Program-made: the position numbers and the translations under genes
Notes under the pieces: model-generated
The model's database searches: none
Told to the model about the DNA's origin: nothing
What the model saw: the letters and a program-made list of their open reading frames with translations, nothing else
Shown here: positions 26,486 through 35,977 of the stretch, piece after piece
Position numbering within the stretch: position 1 is the stretch's first letter
Layout: every line of letters starts with the position of its first letter
DNA from: Pirellula sp.
Lineage (GTDB): Bacteria > Planctomycetota > Planctomycetia > Pirellulales > Lacipirellulaceae
Length of the DNA: 64,000 nt
Reading direction: 5' to 3'
Assembly: GCA_013822725.1 (NCBI GenBank)
Contig: PNKX01000003.1
Coordinates: 186,001 to 250,000, forward strand

Positions 26486-27469
26486 ATGAATCATCGCCTC
26501 AACCGCCGCGAAGCCTTGCTAGCAGCGCTGGGCGCCGCGTTCGCGAGCGCAGCGCGCAGTTCAGCACAAGAACTTCTGCTGCTGCCTCCCGTAGCGCCGG
26601 CGGGCAATGTGCGGCTTCTCTTCTTCAACACCCACCTGCTGCCAACCATCGCCCAAACGGTCGCCGGCCACCGCGGCCAGGACGACTACCGCACCGCCGC
26701 GATCGCCAATCAACTCGATCGCTACGATGTCGTCGGGCTCTGCGAGGTCTTCGAGTCGCGGCGGCGCGAAGAAATCATCCGCGTTCTGCAGCAGAACTCG
26801 CGCAATGCTTTCCACGCCATCGAGCAACCAAAGCCGTGGGGCCGCCATCTCATCGGCAGCGGCCTGCTGTTGCTCTCGCGCTACCCGATCGTGGGGGAAC
26901 CCCACTTTTTGACGTACCAGGACGCCTCGCGCGTCCTCACCAGCGGTTGGAAGGCCGACGGCTTCGCCGCGAAAGGGGTGATTCACGCGCAGTTGCAGTT
27001 GAGCGAACAACCTCCCGCACAGGTCGATTGCTTCCTGACGCATCTCGAAAGCGTTTCGAGCGCCGCCCGCGCCAAGCAGATCACAGAGCTTGCCGGCTTC
27101 ATCGCCGCGCACACGAGCCCCGACCGGCCGGCGATTTTGATGGGCGACCTCAACGTCGCGGCCGACTACCCCGTCAATGCGGCGTCGACCGCCACGGAGT
27201 ATGGGCAGCTCACCAGCGCTTTGCTCTACGGCCAGCAGCGCTTCGTCGACCTGTGGCCGGCGTTTTACGCCGAACGGGGCGGCACGAGCGACGCGCTGGC
27301 ACTGGAGAAAGCACGCCGTATCGACTACGTCTTTCTCTCGCCGCCGCCGACCATCGGCCCCATGTTGGCGCCGACCGAAATCCGCATCGAGCCTTTTTTA
27401 GATGAGAAGGTGAAGCAAGGCTCCCTCTCCGACCACGCCGGGGTCGCGTGCCAGTTCACGCTTCGCTAG
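26486..27469 (+). CDS. Exported endonuclease/exonuclease/phosphatase-fold protein (sphingomyelinase-like)
   Basis: A protein of 327 residues with a probable Tat signal (NRREALLAALGAAFASAA). The EEP-fold catalytic motifs appear in order: FNTHLLP (about 48), GLCEVFES with the metal-binding Glu (about 86), GSGLLLLSRYP (about 128), THLES (about 187), MGDLNV (about 219), RIDYVF (about 277) and LSDHAGV (about 318). This set is shared by neutral sphingomyelinases, phosphatidylinositol phosphatases and DNase I-like enzymes. The substrate is not decided by sequence; an exported phosphodiesterase is likely. Start ATG 26486 follows GAGG. The TAG stop is followed at once by TAGCCGG of a dispersed repeat. 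Confidence 0.85.
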   Translation: MNHRLNRREALLAALGAAFASAARSSAQELLLLPPVAPAGNVRLLFFNTHLLPTIAQTVAGHRGQDDYRTAAIANQLDRYDVVGLCEVFESRRREEIIRVLQQNSRNAFHAIEQPKPWGRHLIGSGLLLLSRYPIVGEPHFLTYQDASRVLTSGWKADGFAAKGVIHAQLQLSEQPPAQVDCFLTHLESVSSAARAKQITELAGFIAAHTSPDRPAILMGDLNVAADYPVNAASTATEYGQLTSALLYGQQRFVDLWPAFYAERGGTSDALALEKARRIDYVFLSPPPTIGPMLAPTEIRIEPFLDEKVKQGSLSDHAGVACQFTLR

Positions 27470-27500
27470 TAGCCGGTGGTCAACGACGCGCTGGAGCGTT
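27466..27500. repeat. Degenerate GTAGCCG repeat at a stop codon
   Basis: TAGTAGCCGGTGGTCAACGAC begins in the stop codon of the preceding gene and continues to a degraded GCGCTGGAGCG, corresponding to the GCCGGAGCGG end of intact copies. Confidence 0.6.
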
Positions 27501-27507
27501 GATAAAG

Positions 27508-27657
27508 ACTAACCACTAAGGCACGAAGGACACAAAGACGCACTAAGAAAGACAAGTATCTGGGAGCGTTGACATCGTCGTCAGATTTGTCGCTCTTTTC
27601 TTTCCTTGCATTCCTTGGTGATTCTTGGTGATCTTCGTGTCTTGGTGGTTAATCTTC
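27508..27657. repeat. Long imperfect inverted repeat, ACCAC(T/C)AAGGCACGAAGG family
   Basis: The left arm starts AACCACTAAGGCACGAAGG and the right arm ends CTTCGTGTCTTGGTGGTTAA, about 60 bases apart. Arms are built from short A/G-rich units with a period near 10-12 bases. A single arm of the same family lies at 42113-42160. No coding frame is supported. Confidence 0.75.
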
Positions 27658-27692
27658 CGAACCCTATCGCAGATCAACGACACTCGACAACC

Positions 27693-28463
27693 CTACGACA
27701 CGGTCGCCGCCGTGGCCGAGATTCGCTCCATCATCCAGCGGTCCATGTCCGACAGCATCGCGGTCGTCAATTCGTCGTCGCCCGGATATTGCCGCAGCGC
27801 GAGCGAGAAGCCCGCCGAGTGGAGCAACCGCAAATCGCTCACGACGTCGGCTTGCGGGTAGAACTCGCTGTCGCGGCAACTCGCCAACAGAATCGGCAAG
27901 CCGCGGGCTTCCTTCACGCGGTTGAGCGGGGCGTCGCGTCGCGGCATGGCGCCGCCGATGGAAATGACGCCGGCAAACAGTTCGGGATACCGCAGCGCCA
28001 AGCGGAGCGCCATCGTGCCGCCGCTTCCTTGACCGGCGATAAAGACGCGGTCGGCGTGCACGTTGAAGCGGCGCTTGGCCGCGTCGATGCACTCGGTCAC
28101 ACGTTCGGACGCTTCGCAGGCCGACTCGGGGCAATGTTCCCAGCTGTAACCATGTCGACCCGATTCAGCGCCAACGCCGCGAGCCGCCGCGGCCACGTAG
28201 TTCCGTACGCTCACGTGCGGCATCAGCTGTCGCAGTTCACGTTCGCTGCCGCCGTCATCGTGCAGCCAGATCAGCAGCGGATAGGCATAGCCGCGCTCGT
28301 AGTGGAGCGGAGCGAAGAGAGCATAGTGGGGAGCCGCCGCCCGATCGCGTCGCCGCGGCGCGACCTTGGTCGACGTCGTCGGCTGCTTAGCGAACGTGAG
28401 GGGAGATTCGAACGGAGATGAAAGTTGAAAACTCGACGCCTTAGAAGTTTGCAGGCGATTCAT
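27693..28463 (-). CDS. Alpha/beta-hydrolase-fold protein with altered catalytic motifs
   Basis: A protein of 256 residues resembling phospholipase/carboxylesterase-type hydrolases: YPLLIWLHDDGGSERELRQL carries the oxyanion-hole strand (about 62-80), and residues 143-160 contain the nucleophile-elbow region, AGQGSGGTMALRLAL. In the usual GxSxGG elbow Ser is third; here the line-up gives G-Q-G-S-G-G, with Gly in that place. The segment that normally ends with the catalytic His reads YPGDDELT. The protein may be a non-enzymatic relative or use a shifted Ser. There is no convincing signal peptide. Function unknown. Confidence 0.65.
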   Translation of the reverse strand: MNRLQTSKASSFQLSSPFESPLTFAKQPTTSTKVAPRRRDRAAAPHYALFAPLHYERGYAYPLLIWLHDDGGSERELRQLMPHVSVRNYVAAAARGVGAESGRHGYSWEHCPESACEASERVTECIDAAKRRFNVHADRVFIAGQGSGGTMALRLALRYPELFAGVISIGGAMPRRDAPLNRVKEARGLPILLASCRDSEFYPQADVVSDLRLLHSAGFSLALRQYPGDDELTTAMLSDMDRWMMERISATAATVS

Positions 28464-28848
28464 AGTTTCTGTCGTCGGGGTCTGGCTGGGATCGCAGCGA
28501 CATCACGTTCTGTTGAACGGGGCGGCGTTACGACTTGGGTTTGTAAACGACTGAGCGGCGCGTGTCAATTCCGTCAGATTACGGCCGCGAAAAACCGCGC
28601 GTGCTAGCGTTGACGCGCGAATCATTAGCCGTCCCATCCTGGGACGAAGCGAGCATCATGCGCTGGAAAGCCGAATCCTTCGACAGATAAATTCGACCTC
28701 TGAATCCCGGCGTGCGGCTCATGCGTTCACGCCAAACGCTTCAGCCCTTGCGGCAACGCATGACAGCCACCGGCTCTGCCGGTGGACGCACATCGCGGGA
28801 TCGACGCTATCGCAGATTCGCCCACCGGCGAAGCCAGTGGCTTTGAAA
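28464..28848. other. Intergenic region with inverted repeat at the mdh 3' end
   Basis: This 385-base gap lies upstream of the alpha/beta-hydrolase gene and downstream of mdh (both on the minus strand). The arms GCCACCGGCTCTGCCGGTGG (about 28759) and CCACCGGCGAAGCCAGTGG (about 28823) form an element like the paired hairpins elsewhere, right after the mdh stop. I see nothing coding in the rest. Confidence 0.5.
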
Positions 28849-29817
<969 letters not shown>

Positions 29818-29905
29818 TTATGATGGCAATGCGGATCGCTGACAAGTCGACGCCAACCGCTGCCGCAAAGTATCGCGCCAGCGGCAAACCGCCGCAAGGG
29901 GCTAA

Positions 29906-30025
29906 GTAGCCGCGGCTCAACGAGCCGCCGGAGAGGCGATAGAAAGAGTTGATGAAGTGCGCAAAGCACCCAAGAAGAAAACCGCCATTCGTCACCGCTC
30001 CGGCCGGTCGTTGACCGGCGGCTAC
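29906..30025. repeat. Composite GTAGCCG palindrome (copy 1)
   Basis: The left arm GTAGCCGCGGCTCAACGAGC runs to GCCGGAG; the right arm runs CGCTCCGGCC to GGTCGTTGACCGGCGGCTAC. About 60 bases lie between them. The right end supplies the TAG stop of the thioredoxin-like gene. Other two-armed copies: 36980-37138, 38729-38884 and 63208-63329. Confidence 0.8.
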
Positions 30026-30543
30026 CGCCGTAGCGGCTGCTCGAGCACCGCATACCTCTGCAGAGCCGCTTGCAGCGACTGCGAGAGCGCCGGCGCCCCT
30101 TGCCAGCCGGTCAATCGCCCCAGCGAAGTTCCCGCCGGCGAAATAATTTCGAGCGTCGGATAGCCCGAAAGCTGCAGCCGCTGGCAAACGGCCGGTTCCT
30201 CGTCGGCATCCACCAGCACGCAGACGAATTGCGTCGCGAGTTGGGCGACCGCCGGATCGGTGAAGGTCGTCCCCTCCATCTTGCGGCAGTAGGTACACCA
30301 GTGGGCGGTGAAAAAGACGAGCGCCGGCTGATTTCGCTCGGTCGCGACCTTCCGGCCGAGTTCCCACCCCTTCACAAAGGTGATCGCCCCGCGCTGCGTC
30401 ACCATGCTGGGGTCGAGCACCGTCAATGGCGCCATGCTGGCGCCGTCGGGGCCGACCGTTTCAATGCATCCCGCCAACGGGATGCAAGCCGTGCTAAGAA
30501 TCGCCGCCGCTAGCAACCACCGAGAACGGATCGACAAACTCAC
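30022..30543 (-). CDS. Thioredoxin-fold lipoprotein
   Basis: A protein of about 173 residues from GTG 30543, chosen because a compact signal then ends in the lipobox IPLAGC; an ATG at 30621 would place the hydrophobic stretch over 30 residues in, but neither has a clear ribosome site. The thioredoxin-like domain holds VFFTAHWCTYCRKM (CxxC active site), FVCVLVDADEEP and the cis-Pro in GYPTLEII. This resembles DsbD-gamma/thioredoxin_7 proteins, which keep or transfer redox state outside the membrane. The TAG stop lies inside a dispersed repeat. Neighbours give no functional clue. Confidence 0.78.
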   Translation of the reverse strand: MSLSIRSRWLLAAAILSTACIPLAGCIETVGPDGASMAPLTVLDPSMVTQRGAITFVKGWELGRKVATERNQPALVFFTAHWCTYCRKMEGTTFTDPAVAQLATQFVCVLVDADEEPAVCQRLQLSGYPTLEIISPAGTSLGRLTGWQGAPALSQSLQAALQRYAVLEQPLRR

Positions 30544-30959
30544 AGCGCGCAGTTTCCACGAGGATCGGGCGGGGGAGGGGGGATAGCGGTTTTTATCGCC
30601 CACGACCGACGTCGCCTTCATCGCGACGCGAATAGGTCACGTTGTAACGCAACGCCGCCCCGCGCAACCCTTGCGGCACGCAAACTCTGCCATGTGCTGG
30701 CGCCGCTTACCCGCTCGCCACACCGTCACGCCCATTTAGCCCCGCCCGCTCGCGGCGGGTTCGCGCCGCCAATATGCGCGGGCTACCGCCCGCGGCTAAA
30801 TGGGTCGTTTGAATCGGCGCGCCATCTCGCGGGGACATGCGAGTTTTGTCACGCGCCAACGACCTGGACACTTTCTTTATCGTCACCTACGATCCCCGCC
30901 CCTTGTCACCGTCGCGCCAGCATGGCGTCGACCACGATTACGCGCGAACCAAAATCTGC
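30544..30959. other. Divergent intergenic region upstream of flhA
   Basis: This 416-base gap lies between the thioredoxin-like gene and flhA. A palindrome at about 30733-30808 has arms TTTAGCCCCGCCCGCTCGC and GCTACCGCCCGCGGCTAAA. Related arms occur at 17285-17338 near fliF. I looked for a sigma-54 site for flhA and found none with correct spacing. Open frames here lack ribosome sites. Confidence 0.5.
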
Positions 30960-33044
30960 ATGGCCTCCGGACCGATCACCGCACTCGACTGGCTCCATCG
31001 CCGGCAAGATCTCATCTTGCCGTTGGGGATCATTGCCAGCGTGCTGGTGATTCTCGTGCCGCTGCCGACGGCGCTGCTCGACGTGTTGCTCTCGGCCAAC
31101 ATCGCCCTCTCGGTGATGGTGCTGCTGACGACCATCTACGTTCGCACGCCGCTTGAATTCAGCATCTTCCCCACCGTGCTGCTCGCGACGACGCTCGCGC
31201 GGTTGGTGCTCAACATTGCCACGACGCGCCTCATCCTGACCCACGCCGCGACGCAGAAAGAAGAAGCGGCCGGCGGCGTGATCATGGCCTTCGCCAACTT
31301 TGTCGCCGGCGACGGCAGCATCGTCGTCGGCATCATCATTTTCGTGATCATCATCGTGATTCAGTTCATCGTGATCACGAAGGGCGCCACCCGTATCAGC
31401 GAAGTCGGCGCCCGCTTCGCTTTGGACGGCATGCCCGGCAAGCAGATGGCGATCGACGCCGATCTCAACGCCGGCACGATCGACGAAAAAGAAGCCCAGC
31501 GCCGCCGCGAAGAAATCACCCAGCAGGCCGACTTCTACGGTTCGATGGACGGCGCCAGCAAGTTCGTCCGCGGCGACGCCATCGCCGGCATCCTCATCAC
31601 GATCATCAACATCTTCGGCGGACTCGCTATCGGCGTGCTGCAATACGGCATGCCGTTCAGCGAGGCCGCGACGCTCTTCACGCGGCTCACCATCGGCGAC
31701 GGTCTGGTGAGCCAAGTCCCGGCGTTCTTGATTTCGCTCGCCGCCGGCTTGCTAGTAACGCGTAGCACGCAGAAGTCGAATCTGCCTGAGTTGTTCATCA
31801 CGCAGCTTTTCTCGCGACCGCAGGCGCTGGCCATCACTGGCTGCTTCCTCGCGATCCTCATCGCCACCGACCTGCCGCGGACGCCGCTGCTGATCCTCGC
31901 CGCCTCCTGCCTCGGCATGGCGCGGATGATGAACCAAACCGAAAAGAAGAAAATCGTCAGCGACGCACAAATCGCCGCGACACCCAAGCCTGCCGCCGAA
32001 GAGCGGATCGAAGACTATCTCACCATCGACCCGATGGAGATCGAAGTCGGCGTCGGGCTCATCCGCCTCGCCGATCCCAAACGCGGCGGCGACCTGCTGG
32101 AGCGGATTCAACGCGTTCGTCAAAGCGTCGCCAGCGAAATCGGCATCATCATGCCGAAGGTTCGCATCCGCGACAACATGCGGCTCGACCCCAACGAGTA
32201 CCGCATCAAGATCGCCGACATGACGGTTGCCAACGACCGCGTCGAGCCAAGCCAACTTCTGGCGATCGACTCCGGCCTCACCACCGGCCCCGTCGAAGGG
32301 ATCGCCACCCGCGATCCCGCCTTCGGCGCCGACGCCCGCTGGATTCATCCGTCGCGTAAAGACGAAGCCGAGATGCGCGGCTTCACTGTCGTCGAGCCAG
32401 GCGCCGTGATCGCGACGCATATGACCGAGGTCTGCCGTCGCCACGCCGACGAGATCCTCACGCGCGACGCCGCGAAACACCTCATCGACGAACTCAAAGC
32501 AACGCACCCCACGGTGGTAAGCGAACTGATCCCCAGCGTGATGACGCTCGCCGAGGTCCAATCGGTCCTCCACCACCTCCTGCGCGAACACGTCCCGATC
32601 CGCCAGCTCAGCCTGATCCTCGAAACGCTCGGCGACTACGCCCCGCGGACGAAGGATCCGATCCTGCTCTCCGAATACGTCCGCCACCGCCTCGCGCGAC
32701 AGATCTGCACCCGCTACCGCAACGCCGAGGGAAAGATCCACGTCATCGCCCTCGACCCGGCGATGGAAGAACGAATCCGCGCCGGCTTCGACCACAACGA
32801 ACGGGGCATGTTCATCCGCATGGCGCCGCAAGCGATCGAAGCGACCTGCCAGTCGATCGGCGCGCAGCTGCAAAAGCTCACTGCCGCCGGCCACACGCCG
32901 ATCGTGCTCGTCAGCCCGCAGATCCGCGCCGCGCTCAAACAAATCACCGAGAACCACATTCCGCAGCTCGTCGTCCTCAGTTTCAACGAAATCACCCGCG
33001 ACACGAACGTGATGACCCTTGGCCTCGCATCAGATCACGCCTAA
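30960..33044 (+). CDS. flhA: Flagellar export gate protein FlhA
   Basis: A protein of about 694 residues from ATG 30960; earlier in-frame starts would add a 41-residue hydrophilic extension not expected for FlhA. The N-terminal half (about 15-320) has the eight transmembrane helices, with the family signature RFALDGMPGKQMAIDADLNA near 151-170. The C-terminal cytoplasmic domain (about 350-690) forms the substrate-docking ring, with VLHHLLREHVPIRQLSLILE near 540. FlhA works with FlhB, FliP, FliQ and FliR, none of which is in the window. It leads the flhA-flhF-flhG run. Confidence 0.95.
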   Translation: MASGPITALDWLHRRQDLILPLGIIASVLVILVPLPTALLDVLLSANIALSVMVLLTTIYVRTPLEFSIFPTVLLATTLARLVLNIATTRLILTHAATQKEEAAGGVIMAFANFVAGDGSIVVGIIIFVIIIVIQFIVITKGATRISEVGARFALDGMPGKQMAIDADLNAGTIDEKEAQRRREEITQQADFYGSMDGASKFVRGDAIAGILITIINIFGGLAIGVLQYGMPFSEAATLFTRLTIGDGLVSQVPAFLISLAAGLLVTRSTQKSNLPELFITQLFSRPQALAITGCFLAILIATDLPRTPLLILAASCLGMARMMNQTEKKKIVSDAQIAATPKPAAEERIEDYLTIDPMEIEVGVGLIRLADPKRGGDLLERIQRVRQSVASEIGIIMPKVRIRDNMRLDPNEYRIKIADMTVANDRVEPSQLLAIDSGLTTGPVEGIATRDPAFGADARWIHPSRKDEAEMRGFTVVEPGAVIATHMTEVCRRHADEILTRDAAKHLIDELKATHPTVVSELIPSVMTLAEVQSVLHHLLREHVPIRQLSLILETLGDYAPRTKDPILLSEYVRHRLARQICTRYRNAEGKIHVIALDPAMEERIRAGFDHNERGMFIRMAPQAIEATCQSIGAQLQKLTAAGHTPIVLVSPQIRAALKQITENHIPQLVVLSFNEITRDTNVMTLGLASDHA

Positions 33045-33088
33045 ACAGCGAGCCGGGTCGTCCCGACCCCGGTGAGTAAAAAACTCCC

Positions 33089-34318
33089 ATGGAAATCAAA
33101 ACCTTCCGCGCCAAAACGATGCCCCTAGCCCTCGACCTAGTTCGCCAAGAACTCGGTCCCGAGGCGATGGTGCTCCACACGCGCGAACGCCACGCGAGCC
33201 TCCTCGGTCGCCTCTTCATCGGCCGGAGCTACGAGATCGCCGCAACGCAGGTAGAACGTGAAGAGAAGAAGGAAGGACACGCCAAGCGTGCGGGCGCGAC
33301 CCATGCTTCACAGGCCGCCGGGCAGGGGAGAGCCGCTGACACCTACGCCGCCGTCGCCACGCTCGAACGCCCCCAACACGACCAATCCGACACCGGCCTC
33401 GATCTCACCTCGCTCCAGCCGGCATCGAGCATTCAGCACCCAGCATCGACGCGCCAAATCGCCGAACTCGAATCGCTCCTCACTCAACTCCGCGCTCGCA
33501 ATGGCCAACCGCCGCGCCGCCCGGCGCCCTCGGCCCTCTTCGATCTCTATACCGATCTGATAGAAGCCGAAGTCGACGAAGCGGTCGCCCGTGAGTTGGT
33601 CGACCGCCTCCGCCGCGAGCCCGGCCTCGAAGCCGCCGAAAGTCGCGTCGCTCGGCAGCGCCTCGCCCAACTGCTGCAAAGCGAAATCCAAGTCACCGGC
33701 CCGATTCAAGTCGCGAGCGGCGCTGGCCGCGTTGTCGCCCTGGTCGGCCCCACCGGCGTCGGCAAGACGACCACGATCGCCAAGCTCGCCGCGAACTATC
33801 GCCTGAAAGAAGGCCACCGCGTTGGCCTGATCACCGTCGACACCTACCGCATCGCCGCCGTCGAGCAGCTGCGCACCTACGCCGAGATCATCGACCTGCC
33901 GATGGAAGTCGTCAGCACGCCGCGCGAAATGCGCGAGGCGGTCGCGAAGATGCGAGACTTCGACCTCGTCCTCATGGATACAGCCGGCCGCAGCCCGCGC
34001 GACGAAGTGCGCATCCGCGAGCTCCGCAGCATGCTGGCCGAGGCCGAACCGAACGAAGTCCACCTCGTTCTCAGCGCCGCCGCGAGCGCTCGCAGCCTCG
34101 TCGCCGCCGCCGAAAAGTTCATCCCCGTCGGCGTCACCGCCGCGATCGTCACAAAGATCGACGAAGCGACGGCGCTCGGCAACATCCTGTCGCTCGCCCG
34201 TACCTGCAAACTGCCGTTCAGTTACCTTACTGACGGGCAGAACGTGCCGGATGACATCAACGTCGCGGAGCCGGCGGCGTTGGCGCAACTGATTTTGAAC
34301 GTGTCGACCACCGCGTAA
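33089..34318 (+). CDS. flhF: Flagellar biosynthesis GTPase FlhF
   Basis: A protein of 409 residues. The N-terminal B domain starts MEIKTFRAKTMPLALDLVRQ, typical of FlhF; a basic, low-complexity linker (about 60-120) follows. The NG domain (about 130-405) has the SRP-type GTPase motifs: GPTGVGKTTT (about 220), DTYRIAAVEQL (about 251), DTAGRS (about 296) and TKIDEA (about 355). FlhF places flagella at the pole together with FlhG. It lies 44 bases after flhA and 49 before flhG, with a hairpin between flhF and flhG. Confidence 0.93.
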   Translation: MEIKTFRAKTMPLALDLVRQELGPEAMVLHTRERHASLLGRLFIGRSYEIAATQVEREEKKEGHAKRAGATHASQAAGQGRAADTYAAVATLERPQHDQSDTGLDLTSLQPASSIQHPASTRQIAELESLLTQLRARNGQPPRRPAPSALFDLYTDLIEAEVDEAVARELVDRLRREPGLEAAESRVARQRLAQLLQSEIQVTGPIQVASGAGRVVALVGPTGVGKTTTIAKLAANYRLKEGHRVGLITVDTYRIAAVEQLRTYAEIIDLPMEVVSTPREMREAVAKMRDFDLVLMDTAGRSPRDEVRIRELRSMLAEAEPNEVHLVLSAAASARSLVAAAEKFIPVGVTAAIVTKIDEATALGNILSLARTCKLPFSYLTDGQNVPDDINVAEPAALAQLILNVSTTA

Positions 34319-34347
34319 CCCCCGGTTTGAAGAACCGGGGGCTAAAT
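34319..34347. repeat. Hairpin, CCCCCGGTTTGAAGAACCGGGGG
   Basis: CCCCCGGTT and AACCGGGGG flank a five-base loop directly after the flhF stop, followed by GCTAA. The same hairpin occurs at 36833-36859 downstream of fliA. Confidence 0.75.
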
Positions 34348-34367
34348 AACTTATTCTGAATTTCCCA

Positions 34368-35294
34368 ATGCCCGACCAAGCCGCTCAACTCCGCAAGCTC
34401 GTCCGCGTCGCCGCACAGGCCGATCCGTCGCTTGCGCCGGGCGGACCGATCGTCGCCGTCAGCGGTGGCCGCGCGGAGATGGGAACCACGACCGTCGCCT
34501 GCCAACTTGCTCGCGAACTCGCCCGCCTGGGCAAGCAGGTGGTGCTGATCGACGCCAACGTCCTCCGGCCCGGCGCCGCCGCCCACTTCGGCCTTCGCTC
34601 CGACGCCGATGACAACATCGACGCGATCCTCCGCGGCGCCCGTCGCGCCGTCGAGGTCCTCGTCGACGTCGAACAAGGCCTCCGCCTCCTCCCCGGCATC
34701 ATGCCCGGCGAACTCCCCCCACCCCTCGACCGCCAGGCCGTCGACCACTTCGCCAGCGAGCTGTTGGCCTTGAGCCAACAGTCCGACGCCATCCTCATCG
34801 ACGCCGGCAGCGGCATGAACCCCTGGGTCGACCGCCTCTGGCAACTCGCCCGCCAGGTGTTGCTGGTCGCTACGCCCGAATCAGAATCGTTCCTCGACGC
34901 CTACGCCGCGGTGAAGCTGTCGCAACACCACCGCCACGACGGCAAGATTCGCCTCCTGCTCAATCGCACGGTCGACGACTGGGAACTCGCCCCGCTAGCA
35001 ACCCGCTTCGAAGACACCTGCACGAAGTTCCTGCGGCTCACCCCCAAACCAGCCGCGGCGCTCCCCGAATTCCTCAGAACCAAGCAGCCGCGGGACAACG
35101 CCCCGCCAGAGCGTCCCACCGATCCCCAGTCAGCATTCGTCCCCGACGAACCCTTCCGCCGAGCGACGCGGCTGCTAGCCGCTGACCTCGCCGCCGACTT
35201 CCGCGTCGCGGCGCTGCGACTCGTGAAACCGAAACAACTCACTGCTAGCTCGTTCCAGTACACAGACAAAAGAGATCTCTCGCAAAGGCGCTAA
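34368..35294 (+). CDS. FlhG/FleN-like MinD-family protein with a degenerate P-loop
   Basis: A protein of 308 residues in the flhG position after flhF. It keeps the MinD layout: a P-loop region at about 30-45, LIDANVLRPG (about 66), AILIDAGSGMNPW (about 142) and an LLLNR segment near 198. The P-loop reads SGGRAEMGTTTVA instead of KGGVGKTT, so both the signature Lys and the Walker A Lys are replaced and three residues are added. FlhG normally hydrolyses ATP and limits flagellar number. The last residues (DKRDLSQRR) are encoded by the left arm of a dispersed repeat, so the native C-terminus may have been rewritten. Confidence 0.82.
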   Translation: MPDQAAQLRKLVRVAAQADPSLAPGGPIVAVSGGRAEMGTTTVACQLARELARLGKQVVLIDANVLRPGAAAHFGLRSDADDNIDAILRGARRAVEVLVDVEQGLRLLPGIMPGELPPPLDRQAVDHFASELLALSQQSDAILIDAGSGMNPWVDRLWQLARQVLLVATPESESFLDAYAAVKLSQHHRHDGKIRLLLNRTVDDWELAPLATRFEDTCTKFLRLTPKPAAALPEFLRTKQPRDNAPPERPTDPQSAFVPDEPFRRATRLLAADLAADFRVAALRLVKPKQLTASSFQYTDKRDLSQRR

Positions 35295-35420
35295 GGCGCA
35301 AAGGAAACGCAAAGAAGACTGCGTGCTGCTAGCTCAATCGCATCCGTCTCGAACAACAAACTCAATCCCCGTATTCTTTGCGACCACTTTGCGCCTTCGC
35401 GGCTTTGCGAGAGACAACAA
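35265..35420. repeat. Long imperfect inverted repeat, TCTCGCAAAGGCGC family
   Basis: The left arm starts TCTCTCGCAAAGGCGCTAAG and overlaps the flhG stop codon (TAA within GGCGCTAAGG). The right arm ends TTCGCGGCTTTGCGAGAGA. The spacer is about 60 bases. Arms are made of short GCAAAGG-like units. Confidence 0.8.
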
Positions 35421-35465
35421 CGACAGCCTACAAAACTCATCGAAAAACTTTTCTTCTCCAAAAAC

Positions 35466-35493
35466 TAATCTTCACCGCTCCCCATGCCGATAA
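35466..35493 (+). promoter_or_regulatory. Candidate sigma-28 promoter
   Basis: A perfect -10 box GCCGATAA (35486-35493) lies 12 bases after TAATCTTC (35466-35473), against the consensus TAAAGTTT-N11-GCCGATAA. The -35 match is partial. It is 80 bases upstream of the small membrane protein gene that precedes fliA, so FliA may control its own synthesis. Confidence 0.6.
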
Positions 35494-35574
35494 CACCTAA
35501 CAGTCGTCCTGACGGCAACCGCCTGTTAATTTGGCGCGATTGCACCGGCTTTAACGCCTCCAGGAACTTATCGA

Positions 35575-35814
35575 GTGGCTCGCAAGTACGCCTGCATCAT
35601 GGCTGCCCTGGGGATGACGATCATCCTCATCCGCTGCCTGAGGGCCGGCGGCGCTTTTGAAGCGGCGATCTTGTCAGCCATGTTTTGGGCATTCGTCTAC
35701 GGTTTCGTCGGCTACGCGATCGGCTCCATCGCCCGCAACACGGTCGACGAATCAGTTCGCCAAAAACTAGAACGCGAAATCCACGCCTACAAAAAGCAAC
35801 ACGCTAAACCATAA
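35575..35814 (+). CDS. Small membrane protein between flhG and fliA
   Basis: A protein of 79 residues starting at GTG 35575 with AGGA about ten bases upstream. It has two hydrophobic stretches (about 6-22 and 27-52; the second is FEAAILSAMFWAFVYGFVGY followed by AIGSI) and a charged C-terminal helix (RQKLEREIHAYKKQHAKP). Both termini would face the same side, probably the cytoplasm. No family recognised. Its place between flhG and fliA behind a sigma-28 promoter suggests a flagellar role. Confidence 0.65.
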   Translation: MARKYACIMAALGMTIILIRCLRAGGAFEAAILSAMFWAFVYGFVGYAIGSIARNTVDESVRQKLEREIHAYKKQHAKP

Positions 35815-35977
35815 AACCGCGACCGCCGGTCGCGGTTTACCAACTACAAAGCCGCGACCGGTGGTCGCGCACGACGCATACAACGAAATACGAGAACGGA
35901 TTCTCGTCACGAAATAAGACTGACGCGGCAGAGGCCCCCCCGAGGCGCCTCCCGTGCAGGTCATCACGGAGGATGGC

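Noticed and set aside
30672..30692. Possible sigma-54 promoter upstream of flhA (GGCACGCAAACTCTGC)
   Set aside because: GG and GC are separated by 12 bases rather than the required 10.
35521..35550. Possible sigma-54 promoter (TTGGCGCGATTGCACC) before the small membrane protein gene
   Set aside because: The GG-GC spacing is 7 bases, too short. The nearby GCCGATAA sigma-28 box fits better.
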